Assembly (NCBI RefSeq): GCF_000968195.1
Contig: NZ_FO704550.1
Location: forward strand, 620,001-684,000
DNA length: 64,000 bases
Source: Xenorhabdus doucetiae
Lineage (GTDB): Bacteria > Pseudomonadota > Gammaproteobacteria > Enterobacterales > Enterobacteriaceae
Direction of reading: 5' to 3'
The translations under genes and the position numbers were made by a program. The notes beneath the pieces were generated by a model. It was given only the letters and a program-made list of their open reading frames with translations. It made no database searches and had not been told where the DNA came from. This document shows, piece after piece, positions 52,991 through 62,750 of this stretch (position 1 is the stretch's first letter; each line of letters opens with the position of its first letter).

Positions 52991-53118
52991 ATGCCACCTC
53001 GGTAAATAATCGTTATGATGGCACAGTGATTACTGTTCGTAATTGCAATGTTTCTATTCATTATGCTGTATTTGCATAAGTCATTTTATGCAGACAGTTC
53101 AATAATAAGGTGCAGTTT

Positions 53119-54009
53119 ATGCTTAATAATATTGAGCTAAAATGGTTATATGATGCGGTAATGTTGGAGGAGTTACGCAGTTTTACGCTTGCCACGGAAC
53201 GAAGGAATATATCCCAGTCTTCTTTTAGCCGACGGATTCAGGCACTTGAGAAGGCTGTCGGTTTTGAAATATTTAATCGTAACTCGAATCCATTGCAACT
53301 TTCATTACAAGGGAGAGGTTTTATTGTTTATGCCAGAAATCTGCTTGGCGATATAGAGCATCAAATCGGTAAAATAAAAGGCGGTGAAATACCTAAACAC
53401 CGAATTAATATCGCCACAGCCCATTCGCTTTCAATTTCTCTGTTACCTGAATTAATTTCTGGTTTTGCGGAGAAGTCGGATAAGGTTTTTAATATCGAAT
53501 CCATTAATGCTGATGAAGCTGTCAATAATCTTAAAAATGGTAAAAGTGATTTCATTCTGTCTTTTTTTAATGAAGAGCTAATGACATCACCGTTTCTTAA
53601 TCATAAAGTACTGGATGCTCAGTTATATCTTGTCTCCGGCTGTAAAGCTGATGGAAAACCATTATATCGGCTGGAAGATTCACCCTTGCCGTTAATGAAA
53701 TACACCGATGAGAGTTATATGGGGCGTCAGGTGAATCTATTACTGGAAAAGGTTTTTAAGGACAAATTTATCTATTTTTGCCTTTCATCCATGAGTGAAT
53801 TACTGAAACGTATGGTGCTGGATGGTCACGGTGTCGGTTGGCTGCCGGATTATTCAATCAGTGAGGAACTCAAGGTTCAGAAGTTATGTTTGCTGGAACC
53901 CGATCAGACTGCAATAAAAATAGGCGTTTTTATTTATCGAACCTATTCCCGTCTTAATCCTTCCTCTGAACGTTTTTGGCAATATATGCGAAAACGGTGG
54001 ACAGTATAA
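53119..54009 (+). CDS. LysR-family transcriptional regulator
   Basis: 296 residues from the ATG at 53119, with AAGGTG about seven bases upstream; a GTG at 53110 is in frame. N-terminal winged helix (FTLATERRNISQSSFSRRI) and C-terminal effector domain (GHGVGWLPDY). It is 120 bp divergent from the racemase gene and convergent with the symporter, so it likely regulates one or both. Effector unknown; an acidic amino acid is a reasonable guess. Confidence 0.9.
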   Translation: MLNNIELKWLYDAVMLEELRSFTLATERRNISQSSFSRRIQALEKAVGFEIFNRNSNPLQLSLQGRGFIVYARNLLGDIEHQIGKIKGGEIPKHRINIATAHSLSISLLPELISGFAEKSDKVFNIESINADEAVNNLKNGKSDFILSFFNEELMTSPFLNHKVLDAQLYLVSGCKADGKPLYRLEDSPLPLMKYTDESYMGRQVNLLLEKVFKDKFIYFCLSSMSELLKRMVLDGHGVGWLPDYSISEELKVQKLCLLEPDQTAIKIGVFIYRTYSRLNPSSERFWQYMRKRWTV

Positions 54010-54075
54010 ACCTGACCACCAGACTGCCACTCAATTCACTTGCTGTAATCACTGAACTGAATACAGCAAGTACAC

Positions 54076-55359
54076 TCAAACTTCTTGGCGGGCAATTGCG
54101 CTTTGCTGCGGTTCCCGTTCGTTACTACTTTGTTTTTCCTCCAATTTAGCAATCACGGCAGTAGAAATGCTGTTACCCACGACATTGGTCGCCGTGCGTC
54201 CCATATCAAGAAATTGATCAATCGCGAGAATCAGCAAAATCCCCGCTTCCGGCAGGCTAAACATAGGCAAAGTTGCCGCAACGACCACCACCGAAGCACG
54301 TGCGACGCCAGCCATGCCTTTACTTGTGATCATCAACGTCAACATAATCATGATTTGTTCTGCAATACTCAGATCGATGTTGTAAGCCTGTGCAATAAAA
54401 AGAACCGCAAAGGATTGGTACATCATCGAACCATCAAGGTTAAAGGAGTAGCCCAACGGCAATACGAAGCTGGAGATTTTTTTCGGTACACCAAAGCGAT
54501 CCAGCGCATTCATGGTCTTGGGGTAGGCCGACTCACTGCTCGCGGTGGCAAAGGCCAATGTCACGGGTTCCCGAATTAATTTCATCAGTGAAAACATATC
54601 CTTGCCGAGGAAAAAGAACCCAACGGCTGACAGGATCGCCCAAAGCAAAAATAGCCCAAGGTAAAAGAGGCCAATAAGTTTGCCGTAGTCATAAAGCAGG
54701 CCCAGACCTTGCACAGTAACGGCAGAGGCAATGGCAGCAAACACAGCAATCGGCGCAAATGACATCACGTAATCTGTGATACGAAACATGATGCGCCCCA
54801 GATCTTCAATCAAGGTCACGATCGGGCTAATTTTCTGGCTGTTCTGGCAGATATAGGAAAGCGCGGCACCAAAAAACAGGGAAAAAATCAGGATCTGCAA
54901 AATCTCATTATTCGCCATCGCAGAGGCGAAGCTGCTTGGGAAGATATGGCTGATAAAGTTTTTCAGCGAGAACTCGCTGGTGTTGAGGCCGCTATTCACC
55001 TCTTCCTGCTGCATAATGGCAACATGAAGCCCAACGCCGGGTTGGAATAGGTTTGCCATCAACATACCAATGCCGAGTGAGACTAAGCCCGCGATAATAA
55101 ACCATGTCATCGCCTTGAGGGTAATGCGTCCTACGGACGATGATCCGCCGATTGACATTAAGCCAGTCACAATCGTGGCAAATACGAGGGGCGCGATGAT
55201 CATTTTTATCAGGCGCAGGAATATATCGGTGATGATGTTGATATAGGAGGCAACTTCTTTTGTCTGGCCAGCATCAAGATAATGATGAAAACCCCAGCCG
55301 GTAATAATCCCAAGCAGAATAGCCACGATGATTTGCTGCATGAGTTTTTGCCTATTCAT
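54076..55359 (-). CDS. gltP: dicarboxylate/amino acid:cation symporter (DAACS, GltP-like)
   Basis: 427 residues with eight membrane helices and two hairpins. Signature pieces: the serine-rich FATASSESAYPKTM hairpin, GYSFNLDGSMMYQ (NxDG) and TSKGMAGVARAS. Imports glutamate/aspartate with protons or sodium. Convergent with the LysR gene. gltP is the closest name; dctA-type substrates cannot be excluded. Confidence 0.88.
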   Translation of the reverse strand: MNRQKLMQQIIVAILLGIITGWGFHHYLDAGQTKEVASYINIITDIFLRLIKMIIAPLVFATIVTGLMSIGGSSSVGRITLKAMTWFIIAGLVSLGIGMLMANLFQPGVGLHVAIMQQEEVNSGLNTSEFSLKNFISHIFPSSFASAMANNEILQILIFSLFFGAALSYICQNSQKISPIVTLIEDLGRIMFRITDYVMSFAPIAVFAAIASAVTVQGLGLLYDYGKLIGLFYLGLFLLWAILSAVGFFFLGKDMFSLMKLIREPVTLAFATASSESAYPKTMNALDRFGVPKKISSFVLPLGYSFNLDGSMMYQSFAVLFIAQAYNIDLSIAEQIMIMLTLMITSKGMAGVARASVVVVAATLPMFSLPEAGILLILAIDQFLDMGRTATNVVGNSISTAVIAKLEEKQSSNEREPQQSAIARQEV

Positions 55360-55722
55360 GGTAACCTCTTATTTTTTATTTCCTGATTTTTATTTGATCG
55401 AATATTTACATTTTTTTAACCTTTGATGAAATGCAAATGAAAGATACGCCATGCAGAAAATGCATCACGATGTTGAGAATGAGATTAATGCCCAGAATAG
55501 CGATGTGCTGTCCTTAAATTGGATTGAAAAATATATCCTGAACTCATTTATTGATCTGCCTAAATGCACTCCCCATTTTAAATTCATATCTGAACATGCC
55601 CCAATACAGTGGCACCGAATCACGGTATGATTTTGTCATCTATTGTCCAGTTTTGCTTACTCTATTTCCCGATTGTGGTACCATATGAAAAAGCATCATC
55701 AGAGACTACTAAGGGTGTAAAA
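55360..55722. other. gene-free region upstream of gltP
   Basis: AT-rich, holds the gltP promoter. No credible gene or RNA seen. Confidence 0.5.
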
Positions 55723-56370
55723 ATGGACTCCTGGATTTTTTTGTTGTGTTGATATTTATCTATCTCCTTTTTTCAAAAAGAAAAAAAATGGCACTGCCAG
55801 CCAATACAGTAAGAACAACACTTCAAAAAATACGATAAGCCAATCATCTCACCCTGTTAAATCGGTAAAAAACGTAAATACTTCTTCATCGCAGATACAA
55901 GCATCAGACGATGAGGCGCTTGCGACTTTCACTCTCGTTAATGGCTTAGCAGTTGAATTTCGTAGTAACCACAGACAAGTAACAAACTCATCCACCGAGC
56001 ATAATAGAACTCCAGCACGATGGGTAATCCCAGGAGAAAATGTCAAAGTCCAAAATATCGTTATTAATCGTGGCAATTTTTATTTGGGAGGACAGATAAA
56101 ATCTGATGTTTCGGAAAAATACACTGATTTTTATAGTCATGGTTCCGATGCCTCGCTGGTTAATGATGCATTATCTATCCAGACGGTCACCAGACATCAC
56201 GAGGATGATTCATTAGGGTACCATCAGAATTTTTTCTTGCCGAAAGCGTGCCTGAAAAATTTCTTGAGAAATATGACGAATACCTACCCGATGTATTGCT
56301 TACTCAGGGATACGGATTACGAGCTTTTGATGTTGATGGCGTGAGTAGATGGTTGCAAGAACATCTCTAG
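55723..56370 (+). pseudogene. TerB_N-domain membrane-anchored protein, decayed
   Basis: The ATG at 55723 opens MDSWIFF then a transmembrane stretch with a frameshift (VVLIFIYLLFSKRKK). A second frame carries a low-complexity linker and a TerB_N-like core ARWVIPGENVKVQNIVINRG, NFYLGGQ. A third frame ends ESVPEKFLEKYDEYLPDVLL, QGYGLRAFDVDG at 56370. Frames are offset and the middle of the normally ~700-residue protein is missing. It lies just upstream of mcrB. Confidence 0.6.
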
Positions 56371-56663
56371 TGGTACACCAGTTGACGCTGGTGGTTTTCA
56401 GGTTAAATTTGCCACATGATCAATTAACCTATGTCAAAGCATTTAAAAAAATCATGTGTTCGGGACAGCCGATTGGGGATTTGTGCCCAGACTTCAATTA
56501 CTGGTAACGCATTGCTTCTGTACAGTAAATTCAATAACATGGAAAAAGCTGACATGTCGCAAGATATTGTTCATATACTTCAACTGCATGCCACATAAGG
56601 CTAAATTAGAGCACATCACAGAAATTAAACAATAAGCAATGCTACATCAGAGGAAACATCACG
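56371..56663. other. intergenic region before mcrB
   Basis: No gene seen. Contains the probable mcrBC promoter. Confidence 0.45.
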
Positions 56664-57322
56664 ATGGATCTTTTGGATAGTGTCGAGGCAGGCAAGCTGA
56701 CGCTCAGTGAATTGATTAACACCTTGGCAGAAGATAAAAATATTCCCACTTCAGAGTGGAATCGACGATACCGTGAATTTACACAGCTGCTCCAGCAAAC
56801 TTCAACATTCTCGGAACCTGAAACGGATGATTTAATCAAACGGCTTTGGTATGAACGTGGTAACGGCATTGCCAGTATTCGTCAGGGTGGCCCATCTTTG
56901 GCGGAATATCAGCAAAGTCTGCCACTGCTAAGAGAATTAACCGAGCGTGTTCGTCAGCAACCGGATGAAGCAACCTACCAATATGTAGGCCATGCTCTGC
57001 AACAGGCCAAAGAAACCGGGCTACTGAAGCGTATGTATCGGAGTTTGAGAAACCGTGTCTTTGCCGCTTTTTTGCCAGAGACCTGCACCAGTGCCGTGGA
57101 TGAGAATGCGTTTACAAAAACGGCGGATTTCCTAAATAAACAATTCAGCCTCGGTTTGGCGCTTAACGGAAATTGGCTGCAGAAAAACCATGAATTGAAG
57201 CAAGCCATACACGTTCAATCTCCCAATGCAGATCCTTATTACGTTAATATAGCTATCTGGCATCTCTATGAATTATTGCGCGAACGCGATAATGAGCAAA
57301 AACAGGAGAAAATGTCCAGCTA
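56664..57322 (+). pseudogene. mcrB: mcrB 5' portion (N-terminal specificity domain), split by IS630
   Basis: From ATG 56664 (GAGGA upstream) about 219 residues are intact before the IS630 copy; the interrupted frame ends MSSYTNRH inside the element. This would be the DNA-recognition half of McrB, but its sequence (LYERGNGIASIRQGG, LLRELTERVRQQPDE) is not the classic E. coli McrB N-domain and is not recognised. Deleting the element and one TA copy restores MSSYTSTASQLSGVKTPP in frame with the AAA part at 58428, so the insertion is the only lesion. Confidence 0.82.
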
Positions 57323-58425
57323 TACCAATCGCCATTGAAGATGCTTGATTTCTTATCCAAACCCGATCATGCTTGCAATCATGAAAATTCATCTGACACC
57401 AGAACAAAAACGTGCCCTCGAATTGATGCATGATACCACTCGTGATAGTCGAGTCTGTGATCGCATCAAGGCCGTGCTTTTGGCGTCAGAGGGCTGGACA
57501 GCTCAGATGATTGCTCAGGCCTTACGTATTCATGAAACTACGGTAAGCCGTCACCTAAAAGATTTCATCGCGCAGGAAAAACTCACCCCCGAAAATGGCG
57601 GTTCTGAAAGCCATCTCTCTGCCAAACAAACCGCCGATCTGGTTGATTATTTGACGGCAAATTTGCTGCATACGACCGCTCAAATTGTGGATTATGTACG
57701 AGCTCGTTGGCAGGTGTCTTTCAGCGTGGGAGGCATGACGAAATGGCTTCACCGACAAGGTTTCAGCTACAAAAAGCCAAAGGGCGTTCCTCATAAATTC
57801 GATGCGGATAAGCAGCAACAATTTATTGATGACTACCAGTCTCTGAAAGACCGGGCAGGTCAGAATGAACCTATCCTATTTATTGATGCGGTGCATCCTT
57901 CGCAGTCCACAAAGCTCAGCTATGGTTGGATGAAAGCGGGGAAAAATCAGGTAAAAGTGGTCGAAACCACCGGCAGTCGTACCCGTCTCAATCTTCTGGG
58001 CGCCCTCAATTTACAACGAATTGAAGACACCGTGATCCGTGAATACCCGAGTATCAATGCCGAAAATATCGCGTATTTTTTCGGCGCTATTAGAGAAACT
58101 TACCCACTTTCGCAAAAAATTCATATTATTCTGGATGGGGCGGGTTACCACCGGGCAGAATTGGTGAAAGAGGTGGCATATGTCCTTAATATTGAACTGC
58201 ATTACCTACCGCCTTACAGCCCAAACCTCAATCCAATAGAGCGATTGTGGAAGTATATGAATGAGCAAGTACGTAACAATGTTTATTTTCCGGATGCGAA
58301 GACATTCCGTGAAACCCTTCGTCACTTTTTTCATGTCACTTTGCCAGAAAAAGCGAAAGAACTCACGACTAGACTGACTGACAACTTTCAGATTTTAAAA
58401 CCTGCATCTTCAAGTTAGATTGGTA
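57323..58425 (+). mobile_element. IS630-family insertion sequence, copy 2
   Basis: 1103 bp, the same length as copy 1. Ends TACCAATCGCCATTGAAG... and ...GATTGGTA, flanked by the TA duplication (57321-57322 and 58426-58427). Inserted in mcrB, in the same orientation as the host gene. Confidence 0.94.
57345..58418 (+). CDS. IS630-family transposase (copy 2)
   Basis: 357 residues, intact, with the same DDE motifs as copy 1 (ILFIDAVHPSQST, IHIILDGAGYHRA, LNPIERLWKYM). One residue differs (Val for Met after RWQ). Near-identity implies recent transposition. Confidence 0.93.
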   Translation: MISYPNPIMLAIMKIHLTPEQKRALELMHDTTRDSRVCDRIKAVLLASEGWTAQMIAQALRIHETTVSRHLKDFIAQEKLTPENGGSESHLSAKQTADLVDYLTANLLHTTAQIVDYVRARWQVSFSVGGMTKWLHRQGFSYKKPKGVPHKFDADKQQQFIDDYQSLKDRAGQNEPILFIDAVHPSQSTKLSYGWMKAGKNQVKVVETTGSRTRLNLLGALNLQRIEDTVIREYPSINAENIAYFFGAIRETYPLSQKIHIILDGAGYHRAELVKEVAYVLNIELHYLPPYSPNLNPIERLWKYMNEQVRNNVYFPDAKTFRETLRHFFHVTLPEKAKELTTRLTDNFQILKPASSS

Positions 58426-58427
58426 TA

Positions 58428-59841
58428 TACATCAACAGCCAGTCAGTTATCGGGCGTTAAGACCCCTCCACATTCACCAACGAACGTCATCTATTTCGGT
58501 CCTCCTGGAACCGGTAAGACCTTTACTTTACAACAGAAGATGAAGGAGTATACCTCTCAGGCAGCCCCAGCAGATCATGATGCCTGGCTGGATTCTCATC
58601 TTGAATCATTGAACTGGATGCAGGTGATAACGTTAGTCTTGCTTGATCTTGGCAAGCGAGCCAAAGTTCACCAAATGACGGGACACCCGTGGTTCCAGCG
58701 TAAAGCGCTTTTGAATGGGCGCAGTAATAACTTTTCTCAAACGGCCTGGGCGACACTGCAATCCTTTACCATACCGGAGTCCAACACCGTTGCGTACAAA
58801 AGCCGCCGTCAGCCCGCCATATTCGATAAAACTGCCGATAGTGAGTGGTTCCTTGTGGAGTCGCAACTAGAGCAAATTGATGATCTACTTACCCGCTATT
58901 CGGAGTTAAAACATGGGCCCCAAAAGGCGGAAGCAATCCAGCGTTTTGCCGTGGTCACTTTCCACCAGTCATATGGCTACGAAGAGTTTATTGAAGGTAT
59001 GCGTGCTCGCTCTGACGAAGATGGCAATATCTCTTATCCTATTGAGCCGGGTATATTTATGCGTCTGTGCCAGCGTGCCAATGCCGATCCGGCACATCGC
59101 TACGCCATTTTTATTGATGAGATCAATCGCGGCAATATCTCCAAGATCTTTGGCGAGCTTATCTCACTGATTGAAGTCGACAAACGTGCGGGGATGGCAA
59201 ATGCAATGAGCCTGCAGCTGTCATATAGCGGTAATCCCTTCAGCGTACCAGCCAATATCGATATCATCGGTGCCATGAACACGGCAGACCGCTCTCTCGC
59301 ACTGATGGACACGGCATTGCGCCGTCGTTTTGACTTTGTCGAGATGATGCCAGATCTCTCTTTGCTGAGTGGAGCCAAAGTTAAGGGCATTGAACTCGAA
59401 CCGTTGCTGGAGAAACTCAATAGTCGCATTGAAGCACTTTACGATCGTGAGCATACGCTAGGGCATGCGTTCTTTATGCCGGTAAAAAAAGCACTCGATG
59501 CGGGTGATGAAGAGGCCGCGTTTAAGCAACTGAAAGTCGCATTTCAGAAAAAGATCATTCCACTGTTGCAGGAATACTTCTTCGATGACTGGAACAAGAT
59601 CCGTTTGGTGCTGGCAGACAATCAAAAGGCAGATAACAGCTTCCAGTTCGTGATTGCGAAAACCAACGATCTAGATACGCTTTTTGGTAAAGATCATGCT
59701 TTACGACGTCATGATCAGCAGTCGACAGCGTACGAGCTAGAGACATTTGATCAAGAAATCTGGGATATGCCACAAGCCTATCGCGCAATTTATCAGCCAC
59801 AGCAAACCTCCCTTGATGAGCAAGCTATAAACCATGAGTGA
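58428..59841 (+). pseudogene. mcrB: mcrB 3' portion (AAA+ GTPase domain)
   Basis: Carries the McrB motor: Walker A FGPPGTGKTF, Walker B YAIFIDEINRG, the McrB hallmark MNTADRSLALMDTALRRRFDF, and a C-terminal helical part. About 470 residues remain intact after the insertion; a TTG inside the IS end (58420) could start a truncated protein lacking the recognition domain. In McrBC the GTP-driven hexamer loads McrC. It overlaps mcrC by 8 nt. Confidence 0.88.
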
Positions 59842-61111
59842 AGTGATCTCCGTTTTTGAATATGACTTGTTAGGGACTGGAAAAGCAGCTTCAGTTGGCG
59901 CAAAGCGACTTCCTCAAGAGGTTTTTGATTATTTGGAGGAGCTTAGTTTAACAAGCAATAAGGGGAGTCAGTGCCTTAAACTCACTTCCCGTTCAGGTTT
60001 CAAACTGCTTCAGGTGCAAAACTATGCGGGAATGCTTTATACACCTCACGGTCTGCAGATTGAAATATTGCCTAAGATTGGTAAAAACCTCACGCGAGCG
60101 AGTGCACGGGAAACATTGCTAACGATGCTAAGCTATTTGTCTGGATTTCGGCATATTCAAACTCAACAGGCCACTGTACAGACGCAGCGCATGCCTTTGC
60201 TCGAGATCTTCATTAATCAGTTTTTGCAAAGTGTCAGACAGTTGCTTAAACAAGGTTTACGTTCCGACTATGTGGACGAGCAAGGCAATCTGCCTTTTAT
60301 GAAGGGCAAACTGATGCTTTCTGCGCAGTTGCGGCATAACGTGGTGAACCGTCATAAGTTTTGTGTTGATTATGATGATTACTTGCCAGATTGTGCAGCC
60401 AATCGGCTCTTACACTCCGCGCTACATAAGCTGATTGGACTGCGGCTGTCATTAGAGAATCAACGCTCACTTCAGGAACTGCGCTTTGCTTTTGACGGTA
60501 TTCCGCTTAGCCGGGATATTGAAAGTGATGTCAACAGCTTACGCTTGGTTCGTGGTATGGCTCATTACCATGAGCCGCTTGCTTGGGCGCAAATGATATT
60601 GAACGGAATGAGCCCCACTGCCTTGCAAGGGGATGCCAAAGCATTATCGCTATTGTTCCCTATGGAGGCGGTGTTTGAGTCTTTTGTCGCACAAACTCTT
60701 GCCGACGAGCTACCTCCTCACCTCAAGGTGAATCCGCAGGCAGATACTTATTCGTTGGCGAAGCATGGGGGAAGAGGTTGCTTTAAGTTGCGTCCGGATT
60801 TGTTGATTCAATCGCGTAATCCGGTTCAAACCAAGATGGTCATGGACACGAAATGGAAGCGGGTTAGTAACAACTCGCAAGAGCAGCCACTGTATGGATT
60901 GGCGCAATCCGACTTTTATCAAATGTTTGCCTACGGGCATAAGTACCTTAATGGAACAGGCGAAATGTACCTGATCTATCCTGCGCATGATGACTTTAAC
61001 CAACCGATACAGCAGCATTTTGCTTTCTCAGATACCTTAAAATTATGGGTTGTTCCATACCGGATAACAGCAAAGCGCGGTCAAAGAATGATGTGGGGTA
61101 ACTCAGACTGA
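59834..61111 (+). CDS. mcrC: McrC-type nuclease subunit
   Basis: 425 residues. N-terminal domain includes LLQVQNYAGMLYTPHGLQIEILPKI, the McrC family start; the C-terminal PD-(D/E)XK nuclease has LRPDLLIQ and MVMDTKWKR (Asp ... Asp-x-Lys). Cleaves DNA between modified sites when driven by McrB. The frame is intact, although its partner mcrB is split. Confidence 0.92.
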   Translation: MSEVISVFEYDLLGTGKAASVGAKRLPQEVFDYLEELSLTSNKGSQCLKLTSRSGFKLLQVQNYAGMLYTPHGLQIEILPKIGKNLTRASARETLLTMLSYLSGFRHIQTQQATVQTQRMPLLEIFINQFLQSVRQLLKQGLRSDYVDEQGNLPFMKGKLMLSAQLRHNVVNRHKFCVDYDDYLPDCAANRLLHSALHKLIGLRLSLENQRSLQELRFAFDGIPLSRDIESDVNSLRLVRGMAHYHEPLAWAQMILNGMSPTALQGDAKALSLLFPMEAVFESFVAQTLADELPPHLKVNPQADTYSLAKHGGRGCFKLRPDLLIQSRNPVQTKMVMDTKWKRVSNNSQEQPLYGLAQSDFYQMFAYGHKYLNGTGEMYLIYPAHDDFNQPIQQHFAFSDTLKLWVVPYRITAKRGQRMMWGNSD

Positions 61112-61164
61112 CATCGGTTGGTTGAAAAAGCGAGGAAAGTCTTGCGAATGCTGAATTTCAGACA

Positions 61165-61196
61165 TAAAAAAAGACGCTTCTTTTTATTAGCGTCTT
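61165..61196 (-). terminator. intrinsic terminator of the tRNA-Leu pair
   Basis: Minus strand AAGACGC, 12-nt loop, GCGTCTT, T-run. The flank from about 61153 to 61205 is nearly identical to that of leuX (4700-4770), where TCAGACATAAAA is duplicated. Confidence 0.88.
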
Positions 61197-61204
61197 AATT
61201 TAGA

Positions 61205-61291
61205 TGGTGCGAAGGGGGGGACTTGAACCCCCACGTCCGTAAGGACACTAACACCTGAAGCTAGCGCGTCTACCAATTCCGCCACCCTCGC
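61205..61291 (-). tRNA. tRNA-Leu, anticodon CAG (distal copy)
   Basis: 87 nt with CCA. Minus strand starts GCGAGGGTGGCGGAATTGG; anticodon loop TTCAGGT (CAG); long variable arm; T-arm GGTTCAAGTCC. Matches the E. coli leuPQVT type. Variable-arm sequence differs slightly from the other copy (TCCTTACGGA here). Confidence 0.97.
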
Positions 61292-61337
61292 AAGTACTGC
61301 CATTTATCTTATTTGTTTAATTGATAGTTATCTGATT

Positions 61338-61424
61338 TGGTGCGAAGGGGGGGACTTGAACCCCCACGTCCGTTAGAACACTAACACCTGAAGCTAGCGC
61401 GTCTACCAATTCCGCCACCCTCGC
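61338..61424 (-). tRNA. tRNA-Leu, anticodon CAG (proximal copy)
   Basis: 87 nt with CCA, the same body as the neighbouring copy, differing in the variable arm (TTCTAACGGA). Both are transcribed as one unit from the promoter at 61466-61493. Confidence 0.97.
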
Positions 61425-61465
61425 CTATCCAGAGACTATCGCTTAAACGAATAGCATGGGGGCGC

Positions 61466-61493
61466 ATTCTAGAGATTTTATGGCTGGCGTCAA
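61466..61493 (-). promoter_or_regulatory. promoter of the tRNA-Leu(CAG) pair
   Basis: Minus strand: -35 TTGACG (61488-61493), 16-bp spacer, -10 TAGAAT (61466-61471), then GC-rich discriminator GCGCCCCC. Confidence 0.8.
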
Positions 61494-61596
61494 TCATTAT
61501 TTAGCGAGAAAACGTATGACTGGTGTAAAAATCGGCATATCAATTGCCTGCCCGTTAAGCGGGGGCAGGCAAAATAAGGAACACTGACCGTCAGAA

Positions 61597-62610
61597 TTAT
61601 CTTTTGGTCGCTTGATAAACTTTAAATTTACCGGTTTGCGCAATGACTTCATGGTTGCCAAAAGCCTTATCCAGCAGGGCAGGGTAAGGCAAGAACGCAT
61701 TGGCGACAATCCGCAATTTACCGCCGGATTTCAGGTAAGTTGGCGCCATGCGGATCATATCATCGGCCGCCGCCAGGTTAGTTTTTAGGCCATCATGGAA
61801 AGGGGGATTAGAAATAATCCAGTCGAATTTTCCTTCAATAGCAGAATAGACATTACTGGTGACCACATTACCTTGCAGTTTATTGGCGTTCAGCGTTGCT
61901 TTACTCGATACGATGGCGGCAGCATTGACATCGCTCAGTGTCAGGGACAAATCCGGGTTCTTTTTACCCAATACGGCAGCCAATACGCCGGCACCACATG
62001 CCATATCCAGCAGGCTGCCAGAGATGGGCGCATTAAACGTAGAAAGTAGCAGACGACTACCGACATCTAAATCATCCTGGCTAAAGACGCCGGGCAGGGT
62101 ATTGATGGTGACATCTTCCACTTGATAGCTGTTCCACCAGTTGTTTTGATCAAACTGAACCTGATTTGTCAATTGACCATAAAACAGGCTACAACGGCGT
62201 GCGGTATCAATCTTACGAAAAGTCGCAATACCTTCCATTAATTTATCAACACTGCGAACACCACTGCGGTTTTCACCGACAATAAAGATATCAGTGCCGG
62301 GTGGCAGGATAGAAAACAGGCTGCGTAGTTGGAAACGTGCTTCCTGTTTGCTTTTTGGCCAGTAATAAATCAGCGTATCGCATCCGCTGATAAATGCGTT
62401 ATCCGCGACAAGGCCGAAGTGGGCATTATCACCAAGCTGGCGGATCAGCGATTGCCAGTGATGATATTGGTTGGTATGCACTCGCACACTTGCAGCGTCG
62501 ATTTCTGTTGCCAGATTGTCCTGAAGATCACCGGCAAACAGCAAGTGATGAGGGCGGAATTGCTCATGATGGCGCAGGATAACTTCACTGGCCGGGGTTA
62601 ATACTGACAT
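61597..62610 (-). CDS. rsmC: 16S rRNA m2G1207 methyltransferase
   Basis: 337 residues, as in E. coli (343). Duplicate Rossmann-like domains; the C-terminal one has LDMACGAGVLAAVLG (SAM binding) and the NPPF catalytic motif (ISNPPFHDGL). Methylates G1207 in the 30S subunit. Next to leuPQV-type tRNAs and divergent from holD, as in E. coli. Confidence 0.96.
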   Translation of the reverse strand: MSVLTPASEVILRHHEQFRPHHLLFAGDLQDNLATEIDAASVRVHTNQYHHWQSLIRQLGDNAHFGLVADNAFISGCDTLIYYWPKSKQEARFQLRSLFSILPPGTDIFIVGENRSGVRSVDKLMEGIATFRKIDTARRCSLFYGQLTNQVQFDQNNWWNSYQVEDVTINTLPGVFSQDDLDVGSRLLLSTFNAPISGSLLDMACGAGVLAAVLGKKNPDLSLTLSDVNAAAIVSSKATLNANKLQGNVVTSNVYSAIEGKFDWIISNPPFHDGLKTNLAAADDMIRMAPTYLKSGGKLRIVANAFLPYPALLDKAFGNHEVIAQTGKFKVYQATKR

Positions 62611-62750
62611 CTATGTATAGCTCCTTATCAATCTTTATCCAAGTAATTAAGTATCAGCGGGCAGAGCTGAGATGCCATGCCAATTGGCGCAGGGATTAGC
62701 CCTCTGATATATTACTGGTTATTTTTTTATGGCAGATGGAATAAAACACG

